From positions 96,112,413-96,176,412 of the forward strand of contig NC_080066.1 of NCBI RefSeq assembly GCF_949987535.1: a stretch of 64,000 nucleotides of DNA, given 5' to 3'. Below the pieces are notes generated by a model that was not told the DNA's origin, searched no databases, and saw only the letters and a program-made list of their open reading frames with translations. The position numbers and the translations under genes are program-made. Source of the DNA: Balaenoptera acutorostrata. Taxonomy: Eukaryota; Chordata; Mammalia; Artiodactyla; Balaenopteridae. Below, piece after piece: positions 36,401 to 46,200 of the stretch. Each line of letters begins with the position of its first letter. Within the stretch, counting starts at the first letter, position 1.

Positions 36401-36964
36401 ACAGAGAGGGAATTTTTTTTAAGACAAGTTTATTTTATTATTTGTTATTTATTATTATTTATTTATTTGGCCATACCGTGTGGCATGTGGGATGTTAGTT
36501 TACCCACCATGGATCAAACCCGTGCGCCCTGCAATGGAAGCATGGTGTCTTAACCACTGGACTGCCAGGGAAGTCCCAGCACTTACTTTTTTTAAAAAAT
36601 TAATTAATTAACTTATTTTGGCTGCATTGGGTCTTCGTTGCTGCACATGGGCTTTCTCTAGTTGTGGTGAGCGGGGGCTACTCTTTGTTGCAGTGCACAG
36701 GCTTCTCACTGTGGTGGCTTATCTTGTTGCGGAGCACAGGCTCTAGGCACGCAGGCTTCAGTAGTTGTGACGCACGGGCTCAGGAGTTGTGGATCATGGG
36801 CTCTAGAGCGCAGGCTTAGTAGTTGTGGCTCATGGGCTTAGTTGCTCCGTGGCATGTGGGATATTTCCAGACCAGGGCTCGAACCCGTGTCCCCTGCATG
36901 GGCAGATGGATTCTTAACCACTGTGCCACCAGGGAAGTCCCCAGAACTTACTTACTTACTTACT

Positions 36965-37003
<39 letters not shown>

Positions 37004-38658
37004 TGGCTGCATTGGGTCTTCGTTGCTGTACGTGGGCTTTCTCTAGTTGCGGCGAATGGGGGCTACTCTTCGATGCGGTGCATAGGCTTCTCATTGCAGT
37101 GGCTTCTCTTGTTGCAGAGCATGGGCTCTAGACGTGCAGGCTTCAGTAGTTGTAGCTTGTGGGCTCAGTAGTTGTGGCTTGCAGGCTCTAGAGCACAGGC
37201 TCAGTAGTTGTGGCGCATGGGCTTAGTTGCTCCGCGGCATGTGGGATCTTCCCGGACCAGGGCTCGAACCCGTGTCCCCTGCATTGGCAGGAGGATTCTT
37301 AACCACTGCGCCACCAGGGACGACCCTTATTTTGGAACATTTTATAATCTATAACAGAAACCCTGTATCCGCTAGTGGTCACACCCCATTCCCTACCACC
37401 ACCACTCCCAGCATTAGGCAACCACTAATCCACTTTGTGTCTCTATAGATTTACCTATTCTGGACATTTCATACAAATTGAATCATATAATATGAAGCCT
37501 TTTGTAACTGGCTTCTTTCACTAACATGTTTTCAAGGTTAATCCATGTTGTGGCATGAATCACTACTTTGTTCCTTCTTATTGCTGAAAAATATTGTATG
37601 GCTACATCATATTTTATTTATCCACTCACCAGTTGATGGACATTTGAATATGAATAATGCTGCTGTGAACATTCATATGGACATATGTGGATGTATGTTT
37701 TCACTTCTCTTGGGAATAGACCTATGAGTGGAATTGTTGGGTCAGATGATAACTCTATATTTAACATTTTAAGGAACTGCCAAATTATTTTCCAAAGCAT
37801 CTGCACCATTTTGCATCCCTACTAACAATGTTTATAACTATTGAAATTAAACAGATACTCTTTTTAAAGAACCCTAGACTGTTTCAGGTAGAACATAGTA
37901 GTTATTCAGTAACTGTTGAATAAAAGGATGAATGGGGTGGTTTGAGTAAGGTGAGGAGAGGAACTGAACATGAGAAATAGAGTGGGAGATGGGTGAACCT
38001 CTGACAGTTAACTGTCACCCCAGCACCAGCTAGCCAGGCTCCTCTGAGCCCCGTGTGATTCCTAAACAGGATCAACCAACTCCGTCTGAGCCTGAGATCG
38101 ACCTGGAGGCTCTCATGGAACTATCCACAGAGGAGCAGAAGACTCAGTTGGAGGTAGAATGGGGGGCCAGGCCCCAGGCCCAGGGGTTGGGGGATGGAAG
38201 CTGGGCTTGGACCAAGGGGAGCCCAAGAACCCAGGTTCTGCCTCCCCATCTGTGTGGGGAGAACCAATTCAGAGGGGAGAATTCCTGGGAGACTGACTGG
38301 GGACTCGTGACAAAGTGCTGTGGCTTGGGGACCCACTCTCTGCTTTCTTCCACCAGGCTATTCTCCAAAACTGCCCCCGCCCCACAGAGGTAAGGGATGC
38401 TCTGTTAGTCTGGGGGTAAGAGGAGGCCTAGTGGGATGGCAGCTAGTGAAGAGGAAAGCTTGGTCCTGGGTCCTTCTCCCCTTCCCTGACTCTGATGCGA
38501 TGGGGTCAGGTGGAGACTAGGGAGAGCAGTGTGGTGGGTGGGTGTGACCCCATGCCTTGATCTCACCCCTGTTTCTTTCTCAGCCTTTTATCTCTGAGCT
38601 GCTCAGTCAACTCAAGAAACTTCGGAGACTCAGTCGGCCTCAGAAACAAGCCTTGTGA
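30453..38658 (+). CDS. PPP1R14D: PPP1R14D (GBPI-1), protein phosphatase 1 inhibitor (4 coding exons)
   Basis: This is a small cytosolic inhibitor of PP1 of the CPI-17/PHI family, activated by PKC phosphorylation. The four exons (83+28+11+24 codons, all phase 0) give 146 residues, against about 145 in human. Residues 1-50 are a Ser/Arg-rich variable region. The family signature [20 protein letters not shown] begins at residue 54, and Thr56 is the expected inhibitory phosphorylation site. Helical acidic and Leu-rich segments follow ([27 protein letters not shown]). The ATG at 30453 is the first in this frame; the frame is open upstream but without ATG, and the Kozak context is weak (T at -3). 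The C-terminus ends PQKQAL, apparently three residues past the human end. The gene converges on ZFYVE19. Confidence 0.97.
31060..31270 (+). mobile_element. hAT-type DNA transposon fossil (MER5/MER3-like)
   Basis: The inner text CTAGCCACACTTCAAGTGCC and GTGGCTAGTGGCTACC, with imperfect inverted repetition, matches the widespread mammalian hAT MITE style. A related copy lies at 42900-43060. Confidence 0.6.
33258..33376 (+). mobile_element. Short CHR-family SINE
   Basis: Plus copy from GGAATTCCCTGGCGGTCCAG through GGGTCGATCCCTGGTC to an A tail that runs straight into a TA repeat. Confidence 0.9.
33377..33435. repeat. (TA)n microsatellite
   Basis: Nearly perfect TA repeat of about 58 bases with one ACT interruption, adjoining the SINE A tail. 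Confidence 0.95.
33880..35430. mobile_element. Old LINE-like tract (unclassified)
   Basis: Phrases such as GATTGGATGCTGGACATTGT and 'gttctaggatgcagtttagctactt' recur in old mammalian LINE (L1M/HAL1-type) sequence. It contains no intact reading frame and is split by a SINE at 34313-34681. The family call is tentative. Confidence 0.4.
34313..34681 (-). mobile_element. CHR-type SINE
   Basis: Reverse copy ending CCACCAGAGAAGCCC. The target duplication GATTAGTGATTTTT / GACTAGTGATTTTT (one mismatch) flanks it. Confidence 0.92.
35440..35730 (-). mobile_element. L2-type LINE fragment
   Basis: Reverse L2 3'-region style: 'ttcaggtctcagattagaggtcacctcttcc', then 'caatgcttggtgcatagcatgctctcaataaat'. 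Confidence 0.65.
35930..36217 (-). mobile_element. CHR-type SINE with internal deletion
   Basis: Reverse copy missing part of the middle body. It ends CCACCAGGGAAGCCC and is flanked on both sides by TTTCTTTCTTTTCT-type text. Confidence 0.88.
36396..36577 (-). mobile_element. Short CHR-family SINE
   Basis: Reverse short form ending ACTGCCAGGGAAGTCCC after a long T/A-rich tail. Confidence 0.8.
36590..36940 (-). mobile_element. CHR-type SINE
   Basis: Full-length reverse copy, tail TTAATTAATTAACTTATTTT, head ending CCACCAGGGAAGTCCC. Confidence 0.92.
36950..37325 (-). mobile_element. CHR-type SINE
   Basis: Full-length reverse copy, tail of ACTT and ATTT units, head ending CCACCAGGGACGACCC (diverged end). 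It abuts the preceding SINE. Confidence 0.92.
38070..38153 (+). CDS. PPP1R14D: PPP1R14D coding exon 2
   Basis: This 84-bp exon (acceptor AAACAG|GAT, donor TTGGAG|GTAGAA) encodes [20 protein letters not shown] and then EEQKTQLE. These are the acidic helices of the inhibitory fold. Confidence 0.96.
38357..38389 (+). CDS. PPP1R14D: PPP1R14D coding exon 3 (33 bp)
   Basis: Acceptor CACCAG|GCT, donor ACAGAG|GTAAGG. Encodes [11 protein letters not shown]. Confidence 0.95.
38584..38658 (+). CDS. PPP1R14D: PPP1R14D coding exon 4 with stop
   Basis: The acceptor is TTCTCAG|CCT. The exon encodes the C-terminal Leu/Arg-rich helix [17 protein letters not shown] plus QAL, with TGA at 38656-38658. The last three residues appear absent from the human protein as remembered. 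Confidence 0.95.
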   Translation, partial: PFISELLSQLKKLRRLSRPQKQAL

Positions 38659-38878
38659 GGCTACCTTCACCAGCTTCAGCACTGCCAGGTCTGCCCTGAA
38701 CCCCTGGATCCTGGGCTGAGAGGGAAACAGCTCCTTGGGACACAGACAAGGAACATGGAGAGTGAGGAGGGACATTTGGACACCCCTGTCTATGTGCAGT
38801 CACAGCTAATTCCTGTCAGCTGGGCTTTCTGGGAGCCAGTCATGGCTATGGCCCAGTGCTTTCCTCGGCAGCTGAGTG

Positions 38879-38884
38879 AATAAA
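38879..38884 (+). terminator. PPP1R14D: PPP1R14D polyadenylation signal
   Basis: Plus-strand AATAAA 220 bases after the stop codon. A short 3' UTR follows from this. Confidence 0.85.
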
Positions 38885-38909
38885 ACCTTCAGGAGCCCCA
38901 GCTGAATGG

Positions 38910-39795
38910 AGTGTGGAGCATATCTGTGCTGAGGGATGGCGGAGGGAGGGACTGAAGTGTTATACCATAAGGCCAGCATCCTGAGTCACTAGGCTGTATC
39001 CACATACCTCACCCATCTGTCCATCCATCCATCCATCCACCCAGGGCTTAAGAATTCAAAGATAAAGGTCACAGTTCTGCGTCAGAGAAATCACCATCAA
39101 GCAAGGCCCGGAGGCCAAGCAGAAGGCACCTGGCTAAGAGACACAGCATCCTGACATCACCAATAGGAACCCAAGTGGCAAAGACCCATAGGAGAGGTAA
39201 CAGGAAAAAAAACTAGCTGGGTTTGGGGGCCTCAGGGAAAGCTACACCCTCTTCCCTCACTAAATGATTCAGGAGACCTCAGGCTGAGGACTCTTTCTTG
39301 AACCAGCTCCAAGCCAGAGGCAGAAAGAGAAAAAGCAGGGGCTAAGCAGAGGGGTGTAAAGGGTATAGGCTCAAAGGCCAGGAATCAGGTCAGAAGGAAG
39401 TTGGTGGGAACAGACACTGGGTCTGAATGGCACGTGGGTTGGGACAGGAGCCCTGGAGGTGGCATCCTTTGGGAGTAAGGCAGGAAGCAGGGTATGCATT
39501 CACTGCTTGTGCATGCAGTGTTTGAGTACGGTGGGGCCTGGGGGCTAAGCTGGGCTGCCCAGAGCAGGATGCACAGTTCAGTTCAGTTCAGTAGTATGAA
39601 TATTCATGCCTACTGCGTATGAGGCCACCAGGATGGGTGGGACTGTTCCTGCCTGCAGAAGCTTGCAGGATGGCTCAAGCTTTTTCCTCACTCTACAGGA
39701 CTGGACTTACAGCCTACTCTGCTCTTGCCACCTCTCCAAGGCCTAGGCTCAGGGCCCACAGGGTTCTATAGATAAAAGATGCTGGGTCCAATGAA
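38910..39795. other. Convergent intergenic interval, PPP1R14D/ZFYVE19
   Basis: This is less than 0.9 kb between two facing polyadenylation signals. It includes a short CCAT repeat (39014-39040) and a GTTCAGTTCAGTTCAGT triplet repeat (39578-39594). No exon is recognised. Confidence 0.6.
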
Positions 39796-39804
39796 TCAAC
39801 ATAC

Positions 39805-39810
39805 TTTATT
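39805..39810 (-). terminator. ZFYVE19: ZFYVE19 polyadenylation signal
   Basis: Reads AATAAA on the minus strand (TTTAATAAAGTAT context), about 330 bases past the ZFYVE19 stop. Confidence 0.85.
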
Positions 39811-40137
39811 AAATGCTCTAAGTGCCAGTGGAGGGCCCTGGACCCTTGAGCAAGTTTCAAGGCTCCTCCTTGGATTCAGGCTGGTCTTTCCCCATCATGC
39901 CTCTCACTCCTAGTCCAGACTTCAATGCTGGAGGCTCCAGACTTCTGCCTTCCCTCTGGCTCCTCCAGTCATCGTCTCCAATGGAGAAATCCTTCCTCCT
40001 TCCAGGGACGGAGGCTCAGGAAAGGGCGCATTCATAAGCAGTCTAGCCTGACATGTTCTCCCATCAGATGCCCTGGAGGGCGCTCCAGCTTGTGTGATTG
40101 CCTGTAGGATGGCCTTCCCGGGAGGACCAGGGTTCCC

Positions 40138-40216
40138 TCAGTGCTCTCGGCTTTTATGCTGGGGGTGGTAGGCAGATGTCTGGTGCTCTTTAAGTTCAAA
40201 GGCATCATGGCCTTCC
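40138..40216 (-). CDS. ZFYVE19: ZFYVE19 coding exon 11 with stop
   Basis: The acceptor is CTCCGCAG|GG. The exon encodes [19 protein letters not shown] and ends KSREH, with TGA at 40138-40140. The last nine residues have drifted from human as remembered, while the [11 protein letters not shown] part is conserved. Confidence 0.94.
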
Positions 40217-43200
40217 CTGCGGAGCATCGATAGAGGTCAGGGATCACAGGCGGCCCCGCAAGTCTCCCAGCCCCAAAGAACATTCCACCTGCACCCACCG
40301 GAAGCAGCGGACACAGTAGAGGTCTCCGTCACAGCTAGCACAGCGCAGGGTGGCATCCTCATTGCAGATGCAGCACCAGGGGAGCTCCTCTTCCTCAGCC
40401 TCAGGCCTGGCGGCCACGGCCTGGACCTTTGAAGACCAGGGAGGAATGGGGGACATAAGGTACCCGATGGGGTCTGGGAGGGCGGCTGGACGAACAGTCG
40501 GCCAGGCAGGGAGGGAGGCTGTGGTGGTGGCCCGGGGGTCTGTGTCTGGGGTTTTCCTCACCTCAGGTTCTGCCCTGCAGGATTGGGCTTGGGGTTGGAG
40601 AGTTGGCTCTGCAGGGATGTTAAAGCCACTTGCCTCATCCAGGGCAGCTTCTTCAGTGAGCTGTGGACAGGGCGAAGAGGTACAGCTCCCCGCTCCAGGC
40701 AGCCCCGCCAACACACAGTATTTCTGTGCTCTGTGGCCTTAGCTCTCAACCCATCTTCCTTTATGTTGTCTGTGGCTGACGATACCCCATCTCAAGGGCC
40801 CAGGGGCAGGTCTGTGTCACAGGGGCAGGGTGGCCCAGCTGGAACAGGAGCTGCACAGTGACTAGCCATCGAGCCCCAGTGCGGAGGCAGAGTGAATGGG
40901 GCCAGGTGGGTGGTGGGGCAGTGTGGCAGGGACAGGACAAGGGGTGGTCGGGTGGGTAAGGCGGGGCCAACCTGCTGAAGGACTCTCTGGATGGCTGTCT
41001 CCTCATCCTCTTCGTCATCACTGTCTGGAAGGCGGTAGTCCTGGAGGGTCACTTGAAGAGGGAGAGACGGGAGCAGGGGAAGAGGAGTGAGGTTGAGAGC
41101 TCACCTGAGTGGCTGTACTTCTGCCCCCAGGAGAGGTTTGGTTTCCAGTGGCACGTGTTCCAGAACTGAGCAGCCTTTGCAGCCACTCTGATCAGACCCT
41201 GCCCCACCACGCCGGGCTGGAGGGCATGAACAGAAGCCTCCGTACCTGAAGGGACCCAGGGTCCCCTGCCCCCTGATGGCTGCCACTTGTTCCTCATCCA
41301 CTGCTTTGCCCCAGCACCTTCCTCGTGGTTCTGGGTGGAGCTCGATAGACCCCTGGGCACAGGGACCCCCAGCCCCTGACTCAGCCTGGCAGGGAGTACA
41401 GCCACTGTGCAGTCTGGCCTGAGGGTGAGAGTGGGGAGGACGGCCCAGTGGACATGAATGAGTGGCGGCTCCCCAGCCTCTACCTCTATCGGGATCCCGT
41501 CCCTGCAGCACGGCCAGGCGCTTGGCGAGGGCCAGGATCCGCTCCTGCCTTGTGTTCTCCTCCTGAAGCGCGACTGCTGCCTCAGCCAGCAGCCTCCTCT
41601 TCTCCTCCTCCAGGGACCAGGTGGCCTGTCCCTTGCAGCTGGTGCTCTGGGGCCCTGGGCCCCCCTGGTTGAGGTCATTCTGGATAGAGGTGGCTGGAAA
41701 GAATGATGCATTCAGGGGGGCAGACATTTCAGGATCTCTCATCAGAAACCACTGAGCCCGTTTTTCAAGGTTTTAAAAAAAACCACAGATTATCAGCTTT
41801 TTGTTCAACAATAGCTCCTGTGGTTTGTATTACAAATAAAATTAGTATTTCCTCCATTATCCCAAATGTAAAAAACTAGTAATCTTAGACATTTCTTTTT
41901 CAATTATATCCATCCCCACCCACCTGATATTTTAACATGCTGCCCTTAGAGTGGGTGCCCCATGGTATGAGAATCACTGCCCAAAAGGAGCTGGATATGG
42001 GGAGGTCAAGGTCCAGCCAGGCTCTCTGCCTTACAGGCTGGAATCAGCATTTCCAGGGAGCAGCGCAGAGAGGACATGAGGGAAGCTGAGGTCTTGAACC
42101 TCACTAGGCAGGAAGAATTTTACCAGAGTGGGTGTGGCTCTGACATGGTCCCCTTTAGCTCAGAGTTTCAGAGTAAGATGTTTGAAGTCAGATAGCTTTG
42201 GGTTCAAGTCCCAGCTTTACTAATTAATAGCTGTGTGACCTTGGTCAAGTTCCTTAAGCTCACCAGGTCTCAGTTTCCTCATTTATCAAATACGGATAAT
42301 AACAGTTATTATAGGATTACTGAGGATATTCAGTGAGATTGTATCTCTAAAGCAGGGTTTCTTAATCTTGGTTCTATTGACATTTTGGACAGGATACAGG
42401 CATACCTTGTTTTATTGAGCTTCAGTTTATTGCGCTTCGCAGATACTGCCTTTTTTTTTACAAATTGAAGGTTTGTGGCAACCCTATGTTGTCAGATGAT
42501 GGTTAGCAATTTTTAGCAATAAAATATTTTTAAATTAAGGTATGTACATTGTTTTTCTAAACATGCTATTGTACACTTAATAGACTACAGTATCGTGTAC
42601 ATAATTTTTACATGCACCAGGAAACCAAAAAATTTGTGACTCACTTTATTGCAGTGGTATTCAACTGAACCCACAATATCTCTGAGGCATGCCTGTAATT
42701 CTTTGTTGTGGGGTTGTCCTGTGTATGTACAATGTTTAGTAGCATCCTTAGCCTCTGCTCACTAGATGCCAGTGGTACCCTCTGACTTGTGACACCCAAA
42801 AAGTCTGCAGACATTGCCAAATGGGCCCTGGAGGGAAAATCATCCATGGTTGAGAACCACTGCTTTGAAGCTTTTGAACAGCAGTGTCCAAAAGAATTTT
42901 TTAAGATGATGGGATCATTCCATATCATGGTCTGTATTTGTGCTGTCCAAGATTGTAGCCATGAGCCACTTGTGGCTACTGAGCACTTGAAATGTGGCTG
43001 GTACCACTGAGGAACTGAATCTTAAATTTTATTTAATTTCAACTAAATGTAAATAGCCTCTTCCTCCTCCTTATCATCATCATCATCATTGTAGAGAACA
43101 TTCACTAAGCATTTACTATGAGCCAGGCAGGGTCCTAAGCACTACTGGATTAGCTCATTTCCTCCTCATGACTTCCCTGTGAGGTCGGTTTTACCACACA

Positions 43201-46200
43201 TTCCTCCATTTTACAGATGAGGAAAGTGAGACTTAGGTCAAGTAATGTGCCGAGGGTCACACAGCTAGTAAGTGGTAGAAAAGGGAATCACTGAGCCTAA
43301 AGCCCACACGCTTATCCACTAGGCTTACACTGGCTCCCACTGGAGTAAACACTCAATAAATGGTAGCCTTTGTAATGTTGACTATTCTCTGATTGATATT
43401 CACCTCCCAGAGAGTGGGCAGCAGAGCCTCTCCCACCTGGGGAAAGAGTCGGGGGGCAGGTCCCTGGGGGAGCCAGGTGGAGAAGATACCTGGGCCTCCT
43501 CGTTCCCAGCTCTCATCAATAGCCACCTCCGCTGCTAGCTCTGTCAGCAGATCCTGTGCCTGCTGGGCCTGGGTCCTGGTGTCTGGTGGCTGACGTGCCT
43601 GCTCAGAGGAGGGAACCTCAGTGGGGAGCAGCGTAGGCAGGAAGCCGCACCATAAGGCTCAGAACAGTTTAGGTCAGGGGTGGATGCTGAGGAGTTCCCA
43701 AAGCTCAGGGAAAGGGGACAATTCCAGAGCCCACGTAATCAAGTAGGTCTGGCAGTCCCCAGCGGGACTAAGGGGCCACTCTTTCCTGCCCCATCCAATC
43801 CTGCTGCCTGTCCCTGGTTCCTTGGTCTGGCAGCAGGCCTCAGGAGCAGGAGGTACTCCTGCAAAGTATCTAAGCATACACGTATCTGGGCTTCTGCTGG
43901 GTCCTCGTCCCAGGACCTCCATCCCTCCAAAGCCACAGCACTCACCAGCTGGGGGATCTGAGAAGGTGGAACTCTGCCCTGCAGTGCAGCAAGCCGTGCC
44001 TCCATCTCCTGGGTGGAAGGGATGGAACCCTGGGGTGCATCCCTCAGTGCAAGTAGCCTGGCTTCTATCTCCGCCTGCGAGGGCACTGACTCTGCAATTG
44101 GCATAGAGAAGCCTTGTAAGATCCAGAGGAATCCTAGTCCCACGAGCCCTGAATAGCGTCTTTTCCACCCTGTCTGCCCCCACTCACTGGGCTTGTTCTC
44201 CTGGCGGAGCCGTGCTAGACGCTCAGCAATGACTTGGTCTTGCTGGGTCAGTCCATGGCTCTGGGGAGTGTTGGGCTTCTGCTTGGCTTCCAAGGCTGCC
44301 ACACGCCTGGCAGGATATGAGACAGAGGCTCTTAAAGAATGCAGAAGGGAGGGGTGAAGGCACTCACTGTTTCCCATTCAAATCATTTCTAGGCAGCTAG
44401 GGAGGCCTCCAACAGACAATTTTCTGTGGCGCTTGCTCATGTCACCCTGCAGCCCAACCCAGCTGACCGACGGGAGAGTCCAGATGAGAGGGCGAGGTCT
44501 ACCAAGAATCTTTTCTGGGGAAAGGACTGGTGAGCTGCTTTCTGAGCCCAAGAGGGCAGTCAGGAACCTGAGAGGTAGATATTTTCCTGATCCTGTGCTC
44601 ATCTGATCTGTAGGCTGGGAAGAGACTCCTACCCTATGGCTCCCTTGTCCTTTCCCCATCCCCATTTGTCTCTGTCCCTTCAGCACTTACTTCTTATAGT
44701 TCTGAGGTGGTGACCACTTGGAGGCATTGGCAGGAGAAGATCCTCTATAGAGAAGAAATCTGGTGTCAGAAGTCACCTGCCATCTGCCTATCAGTGTCCC
44801 CCACCCCAAACACTTCCTGGGCTGACCTCTAGACATACAGCACAAGGCTGTGAGGCCTGGCCATCTGCCTGCTGCCATGCTTGGCTGAACCCTTGACCAT
44901 ATTGGCTTCTCACCTGGTCAGAACCTCATGGCACTGCTTGCAGACTTTCTGTTGGGTGTTTCCAGCCCGGGGAACCGCTGCACTGAAGCTAAGGCAGCCG
45001 GAACAGAAGGCCCGGCCACAGTTCTTACAGCCGTACTACAAGAAACATGAAGCAAGGGGTCTACCTCTCACCTGCCCCTGCAGGCTCCTCCCTGGGACTC
45101 TCTGAACACACACACAGAGCAGACACTGGAGTTGTGACCAGCTGCTGGGAGGAGGATGAGGAGTGGGGCCCCTAAGGACTGGGGAGAGACAGGGGTGGAG
45201 GGTAAAGCGATTCCTCAGTCTCCAGTCTTCTATTCAAATCTCGTAAAGCTTCATGCAAAATTCCCATGCTTGGGGGCTTCCCTGGTGGCGCAGTGGTTAA
45301 GAATCTGCCTGCCAATGCAGGGGACACGGGTTCGAGCCCTGGTCTGGGAAGATCCCACATGCCGCGGAGCAACTAGGCCCGTGAGCCACAACTACTGAGC
45401 CTGCGCGTCTGGAGCCTGTGCTCCGCAACAAGAGAGGCCGCGATAGTGAGAGGCCCGCGCACCGCGATGAAGAGTGGCCCCCACTTGCCGCAACTAGAGA
45501 AAGCCCTCGCACAGAAACGAAGACCCAACACAGCAAAAGAAAAAAAAAAAAAAAATTCCCATGCTTTCTACTCTGTCTTCAATTCCCTGACACTGGAGTG
45601 TGAAAGACAAATAGGCAAAGCCCCATGCTTCAGGTCACTGACTCTTCAAAAAGGAGAAACAGTGCAGAGCCCATGCCTTCTCTGCTCTAGCAGAGATGAA
45701 AGGAGGCTTGACTCAGGATGGGATGGTAACAGTAGCCTCCATTTATTAAGCATTTACTGTGTGCCAGGCACTAAACTCAGTACTTAACTTTCATCACCTG
45801 ATTTAATCCTTGCAATTTATACACACTATCTTACTTAATCCTGATGACCACCATTATTATTCCTATTTTAAACGGGGTCAGAGAGGTTACATGACTTGCC
45901 CAAACCAAGGTCACCCCATGAATGACAGCAGAGCTCAAATTTGGATCCTGAGCACTTTGACTCCAAAACCCAGGTTTCTGAGTGCTACATGGATCTGCTT
46001 CCCTACCTGCTATTCATTCATCCTATCTGGTTCCTATCTCCTGGTCACAACTGAGGCTGAGGAAGCCTGCAGTTTACCAGGGAAACTTGGCAGGTCTGGC
46101 CTGAGGACAAGTGAGACTTCGCCATGGTGCCCTGGGGCAGGAGAAAGGGCGGTAATCTAACTCAAGAAACCGGGGAAGGGCATGCTGCTTGCCGGTGACG

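Larger units (their letters stand above)
36225..37850 (-). mobile_element. L1M-type LINE-1 segment, split by SINEs
   Basis: Reversed L1 text at 36225-36395 resumes at 37327-37850. The minus strand of 37618-37809 encodes an L1 ORF2 C-terminal fragment (e.g. [20 protein letters not shown]). Three SINEs (36396-37325) lie between. The reading frame is broken and incomplete. Confidence 0.85.
30702..38069 (+). other. PPP1R14D: PPP1R14D intron 1
   Basis: This 7.4-kb intron holds MIR-like sequence (30890-30960 and 31450-31620), a hAT-like fossil (31060-31270), a short SINE with a TA repeat (33258-33435), an old LINE-like tract (33880-35430) broken by a SINE, an L2 fragment (35440-35730), and an L1M segment broken by SINEs (36225-37850). 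Confidence 0.75.
41694..43489 (-). other. ZFYVE19: ZFYVE19 intron 6
   Basis: This 1.8-kb intron holds a MIR (42180-42330), a MER5A-type hAT element broken by a TA-flanked DNA transposon (42352-42870), a second hAT-like piece (42900-43060), a short TCA repeat (43070-43090) and a MIR-like segment (43090-43360). Confidence 0.75.
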
